The notes under the pieces: generated by a model
Seen by the model: only the letters and a program-made list of their open reading frames with translations
Databases searched by the model: none
Told to the model about the DNA's origin: nothing
NCBI RefSeq assembly: GCF_013334205.1
Contig: NZ_CP054424.1
Coordinates: 330,001-394,000, forward strand
Length of the DNA: 64,000 nt
Direction of reading: 5' to 3'
Origin: Rhodoferax sp. BAB1
GTDB lineage: Bacteria > Pseudomonadota > Gammaproteobacteria > Burkholderiales > Burkholderiaceae_C
In this document: positions 17,958 to 28,163 of the stretch, one piece after another
How the letters are laid out: each line of letters begins with the position of its first letter
Position numbering within the stretch: position 1 is the first letter of the stretch
Translations under genes and position numbers: made by a program

Positions 17958-20900
17958 ATGAACGCACCGACTCCGCTAGATCATTTTGTGGATGCAGCCG
18001 GCTCCGCGCCGCATGGCCATGAGCGCATCCGCGAAATTCCCTACAACTACACCTCGTTTTCCGACCGCGAGATCGTCATCCGCCTGCTGGGGCCCCGTGC
18101 CTGGGAGGTGCTGAACCAGCTGCGCGAGGAGCGCCGCACCGGCCGTTCTGCCCGCATGCTCTACGAGGTGCTGGGTGACATCTGGGTGGTGCAGCGCAAT
18201 CCCTACCTGCAGGACGACCTGCTGGACAACCCCAAGCGCCGCCAGTTGCTGGTGGAAGCCCTGCACCACCGCCTGGGCGAGGTGCAGAAGCGCCGCACCC
18301 CGCAGGCTGACCCGCAGCGCGATGCGCTGGTGGGCGAACTGCTGGAGGCCGCCCGCCGCGCGGTGGAGGTTTTCGACGCTTCCTTTCAGGAAATCGCTGC
18401 CCTGCGCCGCAAGGCCCAGCGCACGCTCAGCCGCCTGACCGCCAAGGACAACGTCAAGTTCGACGGCCTGTCGCGCGTCTCGCATGTGACCGACGCCACC
18501 GACTGGCGCGTCGAATACCCCTTTGTGGTGCTGACTCCCGACAGCGAGGCCGAGATGGCGCGCCTGGTCAGGGGCTGCATCGAGCTGGGCCTGACCATCA
18601 TCCCGCGCGGGGGCGGTACCGGCTACACCGGTGGCGCCATTCCGCTGAGCTGGAAGAGCGCGGTGATCAACACCGAGAAGCTCGAGGCCATGACCGAGGT
18701 CGAGATGCTGCAGCTGCCCGGCCTGGACCGGGCCGTGCCCACCATCTGGACCGAGGCTGGCGTGGTGACCCAGCGCGTGGCCGATGCGGCCGAGCGTGCC
18801 GGTTTTGTGTTTGCCGTCGACCCGACTTCGGCGGAAGCTTCCTGCGTGGGCGGCAACATCGCCATGAACGCGGGCGGCAAGAAGGCCGTGCTCTGGGGCA
18901 CGGCGCTGGACAACCTGGCCAGCTGGCGCATGGTCACGCCCGATGCGGGCTGGCTGGAAGTCACGAGGGTGGGCCACAACCTGGGCAAGATCCACGACGC
19001 CGACGTGGCCAGTTTCGAACTCAAGTACTTCGAGGCCGACGGCAAGAAGCTGGTGCGTACCGAGCGCCTGGACATCCCGGGCCCGAGCTTCCGCAAGGAA
19101 GGCCTGGGCAAGGACGTGACGGACAAGTTCCTCTCCGGCCTGCCCGGCGTGCAGAAGGAGGGCTGTGACGGCCTGATCACCAGCGCGCGCTGGGTGGTGC
19201 ACCGCATGCCGGCGCACACCCGCACGGTCTGCCTGGAGTTCTTCGGCCACGCGCGCGAAGCGGTGCCCAGCATCGTCGAGATCAAGGACTTCATGTTTGC
19301 CGAGCAGAAGCGCAGTGGTGTGCTGCTCGCCGGCCTGGAACACCTGGACGACCGTTACCTCAAGGCCGTGGGTTACGCCACCAAGAGCAAGCGCGGTGGC
19401 CTGCCCAAGATGGTGCTGATCGGCGACATCGTGGGCGACGACACCGACGCCGTGGCGCGTGCCACCAGCGAGGTGGTGCGCATCGCCAATTCGCGCAGCG
19501 GCGAGGGGTTCGTCGCCATCAGCCCCGAGGCGCGCAAGAAATTCTGGCTGGACCGCAAGCGCACGGCCGCCATCAGCAAGCACACCAACGCCTTCAAGAT
19601 CAACGAGGACGTGGTGATCCCGCTGCCGCGCATGGCCGAGTACACCGACGGCATCGAGCGCATCAACATCGAGCTCTCGCTGCGCAACAAGATCAAGTTG
19701 GCCGACGAGCTGGAGTTTTTCTTCGGCGAGGGCAGCCTCACTCATCTGCTGGCCATCGGCAAGCCGGACGATGCCAACGAGGCGCCGTCCGCCGAACTGA
19801 TGGAAGAGCGCGTGACCCAGGCCCGCGAGCTGGTGCGCACGGTGCGGACCCAGTGGCAGGACTGGCTGGACCGGGTGGACGAGTTGTTTCCCCAGTTGCA
19901 GGACCACAGTCTGCGTGCCAGCTGGAAGGCCCAGATCCGCACGCCGCTGCAGGACATCTTCACCGGCCGTGCCTTCGAGCCGATGCTGGCCGAATGCAAC
20001 GCCATCCAGCAGCGCGTGCTCAAGGGCCGGGTCTGGGTGGCGCTGCACATGCATGCCGGCGACGGCAATGTGCACACCAACATCCCCGTCAACAGCGACG
20101 ACTACGAAATGCTGCAGGCCGCGCACGGCGCAGTCAAGCGCATCATGGCGCTGGCGCGTTCGCTGGACGGCGTGATCTCGGGCGAGCACGGCATCGGCAT
20201 CACCAAGCTGGAATTCCTCAGCGACGCCGAGTTGCAGCCCTTTGCCGATTACAAGCAGCGTATCGACCCCGAGGGCCGCTTCAACCGCGGCAAGCTGCTG
20301 CGCGAAAGTGCCCTGCCGGCTGACCTGAAGTCCTCCGATCTGAGCCAGGCCTACACGCCCAGCTTCGGCCTGATGGGCCACGAGTCGCTGATCATGCAGC
20401 AGAGCGATATCGGCGCCATCGCCGACAGCGTCAAGGACTGCCTGCGCTGCGGCAAGTGCAAGCCGGTCTGTTCCACCCACGTGCCGCGTGCCAACCTGCT
20501 GTACAGCCCGCGCAACAAGATCCTGGCGACCTCGCTGCTGGTCGAGGCCTTCCTGTACGAGGAACAGACCCGGCGCGGCATCTCGATCCGTCACTGGCAG
20601 GAGTTCGAGGACGTGGCCGACCATTGCACGGTCTGCCACAAATGCCTTTCGCCCTGCCCGGTGAAGATCGATTTCGGCGACGTGTCGATGAACATGCGCA
20701 ACCTCTTGCGCAAGATGGGCCAGAAGTCTTTCCGCCCCGGCAATGCGGCGGCCATGTTCTTCCTCAACGCCACCAACCCCGAGACCATCAAGTTCATGCG
20801 CTCGGCCATGGTGGACGTGGGTTTCAAGGCCCAGCGCCTGGCCAACCAGCTGCTGCGTGTGGTGGCCAGGAAGCAGACCGCCCGACCGCCGGCCACGGTG

Positions 20901-21866
20901 GGCACGGCGCCGATCAAGGAACAGGTCATCCACTTCATCAACAAGAAGATGCCCGGCGGCCTGCCCAAGAAGACGGCGCGCGCCCTGCTGGACATCGAGG
21001 ACGCCGATTACGTCCCCATCATCCGCGACCCGCAGGCCACCACCTCCGAGACCGAGGCGGTGTTTTATTTCCCGGGCTGCGGTTCGGAGCGCCTGTTCAG
21101 CCAGGTGGGCCTGGCCACCCAGGCCATGCTCTGGCACGCGGGCGTGCAGACCGTGCTGCCGCCGGGTTATCTGTGCTGCGGTTACCCCCAGCGCGGCAGC
21201 GGCCAGTTCGACAAGGCCGAGAAGATGATCACCGACAACCGGGTGCTCTTCCACCGCGTGGCCAACACGCTGAACTACCTGGACATCAAGACCGTGGTGG
21301 TGAGCTGCGGCACCTGCTACGACCAGCTGCAGGGCTACAAGTTCGAGGAGATCTTCCCGGGCTGCCGCATCATCGACATCCACGAGTTCCTGCTGGAAAA
21401 GGGCATCAAGCTCAGCGGCGCCCAGGGCGGCTACCTCTACCACGAGCCCTGCCACAACCCGATGAAGCAGGGCGATTCGATGAAGACGGTGCGCACGCTG
21501 CTGGCCGGGGACTCGCAGGACAACGTGCTCAAGAGCGACCGCTGCTGCGGCGAATCCGGCACCCTGGGCGTGACCCGGCCCGATGTCTCCACCCAGGTGC
21601 GCTTTCGCAAGGAAGAGGAAATCCGCAAGGGCGAGACCGATTTGCGCGAAGCCGGCCTGGTGGGGGCGAAGGACAACGTCAAGATCCTGACCAGCTGCCC
21701 CAGCTGCCTGCAGGGCTTGAACCGCTATGGCAACGATCTGCAGAACGGCCTGCTGGAGGCTGACTACATCGTGGTCGAGATGGCGCGCCAGATCCTGGGC
21801 GAGGACTGGATGCCCCAGTACGTGGCCTCGGCCAATGCCGGCGGCATCGAGCGTGTGCTGGTATGA
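17958..21866 (+). CDS. Giant FAD-binding oxidoreductase with FeS and CCG domains (DUF3683 family)
   Basis: 1302-residue fusion, probably a membrane-associated 2-hydroxyacid (D-lactate or glycolate-like) dehydrogenase. Order: an N-terminal DUF3683-type domain ([17 protein letters not shown]) to about 190; FAD-binding type 4 domain ([16 protein letters not shown], about 215-235); FAD-oxidase C-terminal domain to about 780 ([28 protein letters not shown]); two 4Fe-4S motifs ([11 protein letters not shown] near 830, [12 protein letters not shown] near 890); then two CCG domains (FPGCG...CCGYP near 1040-1075, SCGTC...CCGES near 1115-1200) as in GlcF/LctE. The ATG at 17958 is preferred to one 22 codons upstream that lacks family similarity. 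Substrate is inferred only from domains. Confidence 0.88.
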   Translation: MNAPTPLDHFVDAAGSAPHGHERIREIPYNYTSFSDREIVIRLLGPRAWEVLNQLREERRTGRSARMLYEVLGDIWVVQRNPYLQDDLLDNPKRRQLLVEALHHRLGEVQKRRTPQADPQRDALVGELLEAARRAVEVFDASFQEIAALRRKAQRTLSRLTAKDNVKFDGLSRVSHVTDATDWRVEYPFVVLTPDSEAEMARLVRGCIELGLTIIPRGGGTGYTGGAIPLSWKSAVINTEKLEAMTEVEMLQLPGLDRAVPTIWTEAGVVTQRVADAAERAGFVFAVDPTSAEASCVGGNIAMNAGGKKAVLWGTALDNLASWRMVTPDAGWLEVTRVGHNLGKIHDADVASFELKYFEADGKKLVRTERLDIPGPSFRKEGLGKDVTDKFLSGLPGVQKEGCDGLITSARWVVHRMPAHTRTVCLEFFGHAREAVPSIVEIKDFMFAEQKRSGVLLAGLEHLDDRYLKAVGYATKSKRGGLPKMVLIGDIVGDDTDAVARATSEVVRIANSRSGEGFVAISPEARKKFWLDRKRTAAISKHTNAFKINEDVVIPLPRMAEYTDGIERINIELSLRNKIKLADELEFFFGEGSLTHLLAIGKPDDANEAPSAELMEERVTQARELVRTVRTQWQDWLDRVDELFPQLQDHSLRASWKAQIRTPLQDIFTGRAFEPMLAECNAIQQRVLKGRVWVALHMHAGDGNVHTNIPVNSDDYEMLQAAHGAVKRIMALARSLDGVISGEHGIGITKLEFLSDAELQPFADYKQRIDPEGRFNRGKLLRESALPADLKSSDLSQAYTPSFGLMGHESLIMQQSDIGAIADSVKDCLRCGKCKPVCSTHVPRANLLYSPRNKILATSLLVEAFLYEEQTRRGISIRHWQEFEDVADHCTVCHKCLSPCPVKIDFGDVSMNMRNLLRKMGQKSFRPGNAAAMFFLNATNPETIKFMRSAMVDVGFKAQRLANQLLRVVARKQTARPPATVGTAPIKEQVIHFINKKMPGGLPKKTARALLDIEDADYVPIIRDPQATTSETEAVFYFPGCGSERLFSQVGLATQAMLWHAGVQTVLPPGYLCCGYPQRGSGQFDKAEKMITDNRVLFHRVANTLNYLDIKTVVVSCGTCYDQLQGYKFEEIFPGCRIIDIHEFLLEKGIKLSGAQGGYLYHEPCHNPMKQGDSMKTVRTLLAGDSQDNVLKSDRCCGESGTLGVTRPDVSTQVRFRKEEEIRKGETDLREAGLVGAKDNVKILTSCPSCLQGLNRYGNDLQNGLLEADYIVVEMARQILGEDWMPQYVASANAGGIERVLV

Positions 21867-21896
21867 CCCTGCTGGCGGCGGTGCCGCCGGTCTGGG

Positions 21897-21902
21897 GATA
21901 AT
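21897..21902 (+). promoter_or_regulatory. -10 element before the DUF971 gene and ubiquinone operon
   Basis: GATAAT followed by CCG, 27 bases before the DUF971 ATG. The same GATAATC(C/G)G pattern recurs before several other starts in the window. Confidence 0.4.
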
Positions 21903-21929
21903 CCGCAGATAACCAACGAGGTGACTCCC

Positions 21930-22343
21930 ATGGCAGGTTTGCAGTCCGGCGCCCCGACGCCGCAGGATCTCACGGTGCACAGCAAGTCGCGTGTGCTGGA
22001 AATTGCCTTCTCCGACGGCAAGACCTTTCGCATTCCCTTCGAGCTGATGCGCGTGTATTCGCCCTCGGCCGAGGTGCAGGGCCACGGCCCCGGCCAGGAA
22101 ACCTTGCAGACCGGCAAGCGCAATGTCGAATTGGCGGGGCTGGAACCGGTGGGCAATTACGCTGTCCAGCCGACCTTCTCCGACGGCCACGAAAGCGGCA
22201 TCTTTTCCTGGGACTACCTGTATTTCCTGGGTTCCCAGCAGGACCAGCTCTGGGCCGACTACGAGGCCCGCCTGAAGGCCGCCGGCGTGGACCGCGACGC
22301 GCCCATGCCCGAGAAAGCCGGTCACGCCTGCGGCAGCCACTGA
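21930..22343 (+). CDS. DUF971 (GBBH-like N-terminal) protein
   Basis: 137-residue single-domain protein of the DUF971 family, the fold found at the N terminus of gamma-butyrobetaine hydroxylase. Family phrases: [27 protein letters not shown], split by charged turns, and [21 protein letters not shown]. The ATG at 21930 has AGGTG 6 nt upstream; the alternative GTG start 3 codons earlier overlaps that site. It lies 2 bases before ubiE, so it is probably co-transcribed with the ubiquinone genes. Its biochemical role is unknown; homologues elsewhere sit near FeS or quinone genes. Confidence 0.88.
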   Translation: MAGLQSGAPTPQDLTVHSKSRVLEIAFSDGKTFRIPFELMRVYSPSAEVQGHGPGQETLQTGKRNVELAGLEPVGNYAVQPTFSDGHESGIFSWDYLYFLGSQQDQLWADYEARLKAAGVDRDAPMPEKAGHACGSH

Positions 22344-22345
22344 CC

Positions 22346-23077
22346 ATGAGCCAGACCCATTTCGGATTCGAAACGGTCGCCGAGACCGAGAAAGCCCGCC
22401 GCGTGCGGGCTGTGTTCGATTCGGTGGCGTCCAAATACGACGTCATGAACGACCTCATGTCTGCCGGACTGCACCGGGTCTGGAAGGCCTACACCGTCAC
22501 GGTCGCGAACCTGAAGGAGGGTGATCGGGCGCTGGACATCGCCGGCGGCACCGGCGACCTGGCCCTGGCCTTTGCCAAAAAGGTCGGCAAGACCGGGCAG
22601 GTCGTGCACACCGACATCAACGAAGCCATGCTGCGCGTGGGCCGCGACCGCCTGCTCGACGCCGGTGTGGTCCTGCCCACCGTGGTCTGCGATGCCGAGA
22701 AGCTGCCCTTCCCGGACCGCCATTTCGACCTGGTCAGCGTGGCCTTCGGCCTGCGCAACATGACCCACAAGGACGTGGCCCTGGCCGAGATGTGCCGGGT
22801 GCTCAAGCCCGGCGGCAAGCTGCTGGTGCTGGAATTCTCGAAAGTGGCGCCGCCCCTGGCCAAGGCCTACGACTGGTATTCCTTCAAGATCCTGCCCCAA
22901 CTCGGCAAGCTGGTGACCGGCGACGCCGACAGCTACCGCTACCTGGCCGAGTCCATCCGCATGCATCCGGGCCAGGAGGAACTCAAGGCCATGATGAAAA
23001 AAGCCGGATTCGGGCATGTGGATTTTCACAACATGAGTGGCGGTGTGGTGGCACTTCATGTTGGAATCAAGTGCTGA
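22346..23077 (+). CDS. ubiE: Ubiquinone/menaquinone C-methyltransferase
   Basis: 243-residue class I SAM methyltransferase that adds the C2 methyl group of the quinone ring. The family start [20 protein letters not shown] and the [13 protein letters not shown] stretch are both present. SAM-binding motif I is [13 protein letters not shown] near residue 64, and [15 protein letters not shown] is the conserved UbiE block. First named enzyme of a ubiquinone operon with a Tim44-like gene, ubiJ and ubiB downstream. Confidence 0.97.
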   Translation: MSQTHFGFETVAETEKARRVRAVFDSVASKYDVMNDLMSAGLHRVWKAYTVTVANLKEGDRALDIAGGTGDLALAFAKKVGKTGQVVHTDINEAMLRVGRDRLLDAGVVLPTVVCDAEKLPFPDRHFDLVSVAFGLRNMTHKDVALAEMCRVLKPGGKLLVLEFSKVAPPLAKAYDWYSFKILPQLGKLVTGDADSYRYLAESIRMHPGQEELKAMMKKAGFGHVDFHNMSGGVVALHVGIKC

Positions 23078-23138
23078 CGTGACGGATTTGCGTTAATTTC
23101 GGAAGCGTTGGTACGTACGGTATTCCTTTGGAGCAAGC

Positions 23139-24095
23139 ATGAAATTCTGGTCTTTGGCACTCTCCCTGGTTCTGGCACTCGGCGCCATGGACGTCGAGGC
23201 CAAGCGCCTCGGCGGCGGCAAATCGATAGGCAAGCAGTCGAGCAATGTGACGCAGCGCGAAGCTGCGCCTGCCGCCCCGGCACAGAATGTGGCGGCCGCC
23301 AAACCCGCCACGCCGGCTGCCGCGCCTGCTGCCGCACCGAAGAAACCCTGGGGTGCCATGCTGGGCGGCCTGGCTGCCGGTCTGGGCCTGGCCTGGCTGG
23401 CCAGCTCCCTGGGGCTGGGTGAGGCCTTCGGCCAGTTCATCCTGATCGCCCTGGTGGTGCTGGTCGCCATGATGGCTTTCGGCTGGTTCATGCGCAGCCG
23501 TCGCGCGGCGGCGCCTGCCACGGGTCGCTACGCCTTCCAGGGCGCCGGCGGGATGGCAACGGCCAGCCCGGCCTACCGCCCGGAAAACGTGGGCAACGAT
23601 GCGTCGGCCCGTCCCTGGGAGCGCAGCCAGACGGCGTTTGACAGCTCTGCCGGTGCATCGGGAGCGTCCGGCATCGTGATCGGCTCGGGCCTGGCCAGCA
23701 ACTGGAGTGTGCCCGCCGGTTTCGATGCTGATGGTTTCCTCAAGGCGGCCAAAAGCAACTTCATCCTGCTGCAGGCGGCCTGGGACCAGGCTGACATGAC
23801 GACCCTGCGTTCCATGATGACCGACGACATGCTGTCCGAGATCAGCGCCCAGCTGGCCGAACGCGAGGCCCATACGGGCGGTGCGGTCAACCTGACCGAG
23901 GTGCAGATGCTGCAGGCCCAGCTGCTGGGTATCGAGGAGCTGGGCGACGGTTACATGGCCAGCGTCGAGTTCTCCGGCATGATCCGCGAGGCGCCGCAGG
24001 CCAGCCCCAGCCCCTTCCGAGAGGTCTGGAACATGGTCAAGCCCAGGGATGGCAGCCGCGGCTGGATGGTGGCCGGGGTGCAGGCGCTCCAGTAA
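23139..24095 (+). CDS. Tim44-like domain membrane protein
   Basis: 318-residue exported or membrane protein. A signal segment at 1-21 (LVLALGAMDVEA) is followed by an Ala/Pro-rich stretch to residue 70. Two hydrophobic helices lie at about 72-88 and 95-117, then a linker. A C-terminal Tim44-like (NTF2-fold) domain covers about 205-318 (GFDADGFLKAAKSNFILLQ, WDQADMTTLRSMMTD). In mitochondria the domain tethers import motor parts to membranes. Here it lies between ubiE and ubiJ-ubiB, suggesting a scaffold for the quinone-synthesis assembly; this is inference from position. Confidence 0.8.
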   Translation: MKFWSLALSLVLALGAMDVEAKRLGGGKSIGKQSSNVTQREAAPAAPAQNVAAAKPATPAAAPAAAPKKPWGAMLGGLAAGLGLAWLASSLGLGEAFGQFILIALVVLVAMMAFGWFMRSRRAAAPATGRYAFQGAGGMATASPAYRPENVGNDASARPWERSQTAFDSSAGASGASGIVIGSGLASNWSVPAGFDADGFLKAAKSNFILLQAAWDQADMTTLRSMMTDDMLSEISAQLAEREAHTGGAVNLTEVQMLQAQLLGIEELGDGYMASVEFSGMIREAPQASPSPFREVWNMVKPRDGSRGWMVAGVQALQ

Positions 24096-24129
24096 AGCCC
24101 GCGCTTTTTTCAATCAATAATCGGGGACT

Positions 24130-24663
24130 ATGGCAACACAGTCCCCTTTTTCATTGCTGGAAGATGCTTTCCAGAAGCTCGGCACGACCCTGCAGCCGCC
24201 CGCCTGGGCCGTGCAGGAGGTCCAGCGTCGCATCGTGCTGCTGCTCAACCATGTGCTGATGCAGGAGCCCGAGGCCATGAGCCGGCTGGCCCGGCAAAAG
24301 GGTCGGGTCGTGCTGTTCCAATGGCTCGAGTTCGCGTTCAAGCTGCAGCTCACGCCGGCCGGTCTGCTGGACCTGGCCGCGGCCGATACCCCGTCCGACC
24401 TGACACTCGCCGTGACCGAGGCTTCCCCGGTGGCGCTGGTGCAGGCGGCCCTGGCGGGCGACAAACCCGCCGTGCGCATCGAGGGTGATGTGCAGCTGGC
24501 GGCCGAGATCAACTGGCTGGTGGACCATGTGCGCTGGGACATCGAGGAGGATCTGGCGCGCCTCATCGGCGATGCGCCGGCCCATGGCCTGGCCCAGGCT
24601 GCACGCCGCGCCCTGGACAGCCTGCGCGGCTGGCTCAAGCCCGCCCGCGGAGCCGCTCAATGA
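24130..24663 (+). CDS. ubiJ: Ubiquinone biosynthesis accessory factor UbiJ (SCP2 domain)
   Basis: 177-residue SCP2-domain protein; in E. coli UbiJ binds ubiquinone intermediates and organises the soluble Ubi complex with UbiK. N-terminal lipid-binding domain ([20 protein letters not shown]) and C-terminal helical part ([22 protein letters not shown], split for length) resemble UbiJ. Position between ubiE and ubiB, with a 4-base ATGA overlap into ubiB, matches the E. coli order ubiE-ubiJ-ubiB. Sequence similarity alone is modest, so the call leans on synteny. Confidence 0.87.
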   Translation: MATQSPFSLLEDAFQKLGTTLQPPAWAVQEVQRRIVLLLNHVLMQEPEAMSRLARQKGRVVLFQWLEFAFKLQLTPAGLLDLAAADTPSDLTLAVTEASPVALVQAALAGDKPAVRIEGDVQLAAEINWLVDHVRWDIEEDLARLIGDAPAHGLAQAARRALDSLRGWLKPARGAAQ

Positions 24664-26225
24664 CCCGCCTGCTGCGCGGTGCCTACATCGTCTGGATCGT
24701 GCTGCGCTACGGTCTGGACGGGCTGGTCCTGACCAGTTTCCAGAAGCCCTGGCTGCGTGTGATCGCGCGCATTGTCTCGATCGGCCGCAACCTGGACGCC
24801 CCGCGTGGCCAGCGCCTGCGCGAGGCGCTCGAGCGCCTGGGCCCGATCTTCGTCAAGTTCGGCCAGGTGCTGTCGACCCGGCGTGACCTGCTGCCGCCGG
24901 ATATTGCCGATGAACTGGCCAAGCTCCAGGACCGCGTGCCGCCTTTCCCCTCCGATGTGGCCGTGGCCACCATCGAGCGCGCCTTTCGCAAGCCGGTGGC
25001 CCAGATCTTCAGTGAATTCGAGCGTGTGCCCGTGGCCAGCGCCTCGATCGCGCAGGTGCACTTCGCCAGGCTCAGGGGCCGCGATGGCCAGGAGCGCGAG
25101 GTGGCCGTCAAGGTGCTGCGCCCCGGCATGCTGCCGGCCATCGAAAAAGACCTGAGCCTGATGCGCATGATGGCCGGCTGGGTGGAGGGACTGTCGTCCG
25201 ACGGCAAGCGCCTCAAGCCGCGCGAGGTGGTGGCCGAGTTTGACAAATACCTGCACGACGAACTCGATCTGGTGCGCGAGGCCGCCAGCGCCGCCCAGCT
25301 GCGCCGCAACATGGAAGGCCTGGACCTGGTGCTGATCCCCGAGATGTTCTGGGACTACTGCCAGAGCGAGGTGATCGTGATGGAGCGCATGAAGGGCATC
25401 CCCATCAGCCAGACCGCGCGTCTGCGCGAGGCGGGGGTGGACATGAAGAAGCTGGCCCGCGACGGTGTCACCATCTTCTTCACCCAGGTGTTCCGCGACG
25501 GTTTCTTCCATGCCGACATGCACCCGGGCAATATCTTTGTCAGCACCGACCCGGCTACCTTCGGACGCTACATTTCGCTCGATTTCGGTATCGTGGGCAC
25601 GCTGACCGAGTACGACAAGGAGTACCTGGCGCAGAACTTCACGGCCTTCTTCCGGCGCGACTACAAGCGTGTGGCCGAACTGCACATCGAGTCCGGCTGG
25701 GTGCCACCGCGCACGCGGGTGGACGAACTGGAATCGGCGATCCGCTCGGTCTGCGAGCCCTATTTCGACCGGCCACTGAAGGAGATCTCCCTGGGCATGG
25801 TGCTGATGCGCCTGTTCCAGACCTCGCGCCGTTTCCATGTGGAGATCCAGCCGCAGCTGGTGCTGTTGCAGAAGACCCTGCTCAACATCGAAGGCCTGGG
25901 CCGCGAACTTGACCCCGAGCTGGACCTCTGGAGCACGGCCAAGCCCTTCCTGGAGAAGTGGATGGCCGACCAGATCGGCCCGCGCAGGCTGCTGGAAGAG
26001 CTGAAAAATCAGGCTCCACGCTACGCCAAGATGCTGCCGGACCTGCCGCGCCTGCTGCACGATTACCTGAAACACAATGCGGGCAGCCAGAAACGCGAGC
26101 TGGAAGAACTGCTGATCGAGCAGCGACGTACCAACCGCCTGCTGCAGGCCCTGATCTACGCGGGCATAGGTTTTGCTCTGGGGTTGATCGTGATCCAGAT
26201 GGTGATTCGCTTCCAGTTGTTTTAG
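24660..26225 (+). CDS. ubiB: Ubiquinone biosynthesis protein UbiB (ABC1/ADCK atypical kinase)
   Basis: 521-residue UbiB. The KxGQ motif that replaces the usual kinase N-lobe features is [11 protein letters not shown] near residue 65, the Ala-rich nucleotide loop is [14 protein letters not shown], and the active-site lysine lies in [10 protein letters not shown]. The catalytic region reads [14 protein letters not shown] and ISLDFGIVG. Two C-terminal hydrophobic helices ([16 protein letters not shown]) anchor it to the membrane. It is an ATPase needed for ubiquinone synthesis; it follows ubiJ with a 4-base overlap. Confidence 0.97.
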   Translation: MTRLLRGAYIVWIVLRYGLDGLVLTSFQKPWLRVIARIVSIGRNLDAPRGQRLREALERLGPIFVKFGQVLSTRRDLLPPDIADELAKLQDRVPPFPSDVAVATIERAFRKPVAQIFSEFERVPVASASIAQVHFARLRGRDGQEREVAVKVLRPGMLPAIEKDLSLMRMMAGWVEGLSSDGKRLKPREVVAEFDKYLHDELDLVREAASAAQLRRNMEGLDLVLIPEMFWDYCQSEVIVMERMKGIPISQTARLREAGVDMKKLARDGVTIFFTQVFRDGFFHADMHPGNIFVSTDPATFGRYISLDFGIVGTLTEYDKEYLAQNFTAFFRRDYKRVAELHIESGWVPPRTRVDELESAIRSVCEPYFDRPLKEISLGMVLMRLFQTSRRFHVEIQPQLVLLQKTLLNIEGLGRELDPELDLWSTAKPFLEKWMADQIGPRRLLEELKNQAPRYAKMLPDLPRLLHDYLKHNAGSQKRELEELLIEQRRTNRLLQALIYAGIGFALGLIVIQMVIRFQLF

Positions 26226-26240
26226 GGCATGGGTTCTGGG

Positions 26241-26246
26241 GATAAT
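26241..26246 (+). promoter_or_regulatory. -10 element before the symporter gene
   Basis: GATAAT followed by CCGGGCC, 29 bases before the GTG start at 26276, with a good AAGGAG ribosome-binding site between. Confidence 0.4.
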
Positions 26247-26275
26247 CCGGGCCCAATGAATCAAGGAGATACAAG

Positions 26276-27722
26276 GTGCTGCTGACCCTCGTCATTGTTT
26301 ACCTGCTGGTGACCATTGCCATCGGCCTGTACGCTGCCAAGCGCGTCAAGAACTCTGCGGACTTCGCCATCGCCGGGCGCAGGTTGCCGCTGGTCATGAT
26401 CGTCACCACCACCTTCGCCACCTGGTTTGGCTCGGAGGTGGTGCTGGGTATCCCGGCCAAATTCGTCGACGGCGGACTGGGCAGCGTAGTCGAAGACCCC
26501 TTTGGCGCCGGATCCTGCCTGATCCTGGTGGGGCTGTTCTTCGCGGCCAAGCTCTACCGCATGACCCTGCTGACCATCAGCGACTTTTTCCGCGAGCGTT
26601 ATGGACGCAGTGTGGAGATCGTCTGCTCGCTCATCATCATGCTGAGTTACCTGGGCTGGGTTTCGGCCCAGGTCACGGCCCTGGGCCTGGTGTTCAACCT
26701 GCTGTCGGGTGGGGCCATCAGCATCCCGGTGGGCATGGTGATCGGCGTGGTGTCGGTCCTGGCCTACACCCTGTTCGGAGGCATGTGGTCGGTGGCATTG
26801 ACCGATTTCATCCAGATGATCATCCTGGTCGCCGGTCTGAGCATCCTGGCCGTGTTTGCCGGCCACATGGCCGGTGGGGCCGACAAGGTGGTGGCGCTGG
26901 CGGTGAGCCGCGACATGTTCAACTTCTTTCCCGAGCCCAGCTTCAAGGATGTGGTGTTTTTCATCGCCGCGGCCATCACCATGATGCTGGGATCCATTCC
27001 CCAGCAGGACGTGTTCCAGCGCGTCATGTCGGCCGACAGCGCCAAATCGGCTTCCCGGGGGGGCCATCATCGGCGGGGCGCTCTACATCCTGTTCGCCTT
27101 CGTGCCCATGTTCCTGGTCGTCAGCGCCCTGGTCATCATGCCCGAGCGCGCCGATGCCCTGTTGCAGGAGGATCCGCAGAAGGTGCTGCCGACGCTGGTG
27201 ATGGAAAAGATGCCCTTCATCATGCAGGTGCTGTTCTTCGGTGCCCTGCTCTCGGCCATCAAGTCCTGTGCCTCGGCCACCCTGCTGGCGCCCAGCGTCA
27301 CCTTTGTGGAGAACATCTGGCGCCAGTTCAAGCCGCACATGAGCGACAAGCAGGAATTGAAGACCATGCGCATCACCGTGCTGGTCTTCAGCGCCCTGGT
27401 GCTGCTGTATGCCATCCAGATGCAGGGCACCTCGATCTATGAAATGGTGTCGGGCGCCTACCAGGTGACCCTGGTGGGGGCTTTCATCCCCCTTGTTTTT
27501 GGCCTGTACTGGCAGCGCGCCACCACCCAGGGGGCACTCTTCTCCATCGTGCTGGGCCTGTTGACCTGGGGGCTGTTCCTGGCCACCCCGGCCGGGGAGG
27601 AGTTCCCGGCCCAGCTGGCCGGGGTGCTGGCCGCGCTGGTGGGCATGCTGCTGGGTTCGCTCGGTCCCCAGACCATCGTCAACCGCCACGCCGGCCATCA
27701 CAAGCTCGCGGGCGTGGAGTGA
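26276..27722 (+). pseudogene. Sodium:solute symporter, frameshifted at a G7 run
   Basis: SSS-family (SLC5-like) transporter split between two frames. The first frame starts with GTG after AAGGAGATACAAG and codes for about 262 residues of good transporter sequence up to MSADSAKSAS; the second begins in the next frame and supplies PMFLVVSALVIMPERAD to the end. At 27057-27063 there are seven Gs. With six, translation would read SRGAIIGGALYILFAFVPM and give one continuous protein of about 480 residues with roughly 13 helices. The defect is either a true +1 mutation or a homopolymer sequencing error; both halves keep normal codon use, so any decay is recent. Substrate unknown. Confidence 0.85.
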
Positions 27723-27723
27723 A

Positions 27724-27749
27724 GGGCCGGGGCCCCGGCCCCGGGGCCG
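27724..27749. repeat. GC-only palindrome after the symporter gene
   Basis: GGCCGGGGCCCCGGCC and adjoining CCCGGGGCC form a strong inverted repeat just after the symporter stop. It may act as a terminator stem, but no T-tract follows. Confidence 0.45.
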
Positions 27750-27779
27750 AGTTCCGGTCTTGATTCCGGGGTGGCCGCC

Positions 27780-27785
27780 TATAAT
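27780..27785 (+). promoter_or_regulatory. -10 element (TATAAT) before fmdB-like gene and aspS
   Basis: Perfect TATAAT at 27780-27785, 88 bases upstream of the FmdB-family start. No good -35 was found. It likely drives the FmdB-DUF502-aspS transcript, as no other promoter-like sequence lies nearer. Confidence 0.45.
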
Positions 27786-27872
27786 TGAGGGTTTTCTGCA
27801 GCTTGCCCCGTCACAGGACGGGCTTGCCTGCAGGGCTTTCATCCGGTTTGACCTCTTCCACCTCCTTCAGCC

Positions 27873-28163
27873 ATGCCAATTTACGCCTACAAATGTGAAT
27901 CCTGCGGTGCCGCCAAGGATGTGCTGCAGAAAATTTCCGATCCCGCCCTGAGTGATTGCCCGGCCTGCGGCCAGCCGACCTTCCGCAAGCAGGTCACGGC
28001 CGCCGGCTTCCAGCTCAAGGGCAGCGGCTGGTACGCGACCGATTTCCGCGGTGGCAGCTCCGCGGCGGCGGCCACGGCAGGCGCGGCCAGCACGGCGGCG
28101 GCCAGCGAGCCGGCCGCCCCGGCGACGCCGGCCAGCTGCGGCACGGATTGCGGTTGCGCCTGA
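27873..28163 (+). CDS. FmdB-family zinc ribbon protein
   Basis: 96-residue protein with the FmdB/CxxC zinc ribbon: Cys8 and Cys11 (YKCESCG) and a second pair in DCPACGQPTFRKQV. Then a conserved GWYATDFRGGSS and a low-complexity Ala-rich tail ending in SCGTDCGCA, three more cysteines. The family is annotated as a putative regulator of formamidase genes but its role is unproven. Its stop overlaps the DUF502 start (TGATG), and both lie before aspS, a common arrangement in betaproteobacteria. Confidence 0.9.
   Translation: MPIYAYKCESCGAAKDVLQKISDPALSDCPACGQPTFRKQVTAAGFQLKGSGWYATDFRGGSSAAAATAGAASTAAASEPAAPATPASCGTDCGCA

Noticed and set aside
17976..22340. Open frame of 1454 codons on the minus strand
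   Set aside because: It is the antisense of the FAD/FeS oxidoreductase and DUF971 genes. It shows no domains, is rich in Gly, His and Ala, and follows from high G+C codon use in the real gene.
27050..27110. Programmed frameshift in the symporter
   Set aside because: No slippery heptamer with downstream structure of the known kind; a G7 run fits mutation or sequencing error better.
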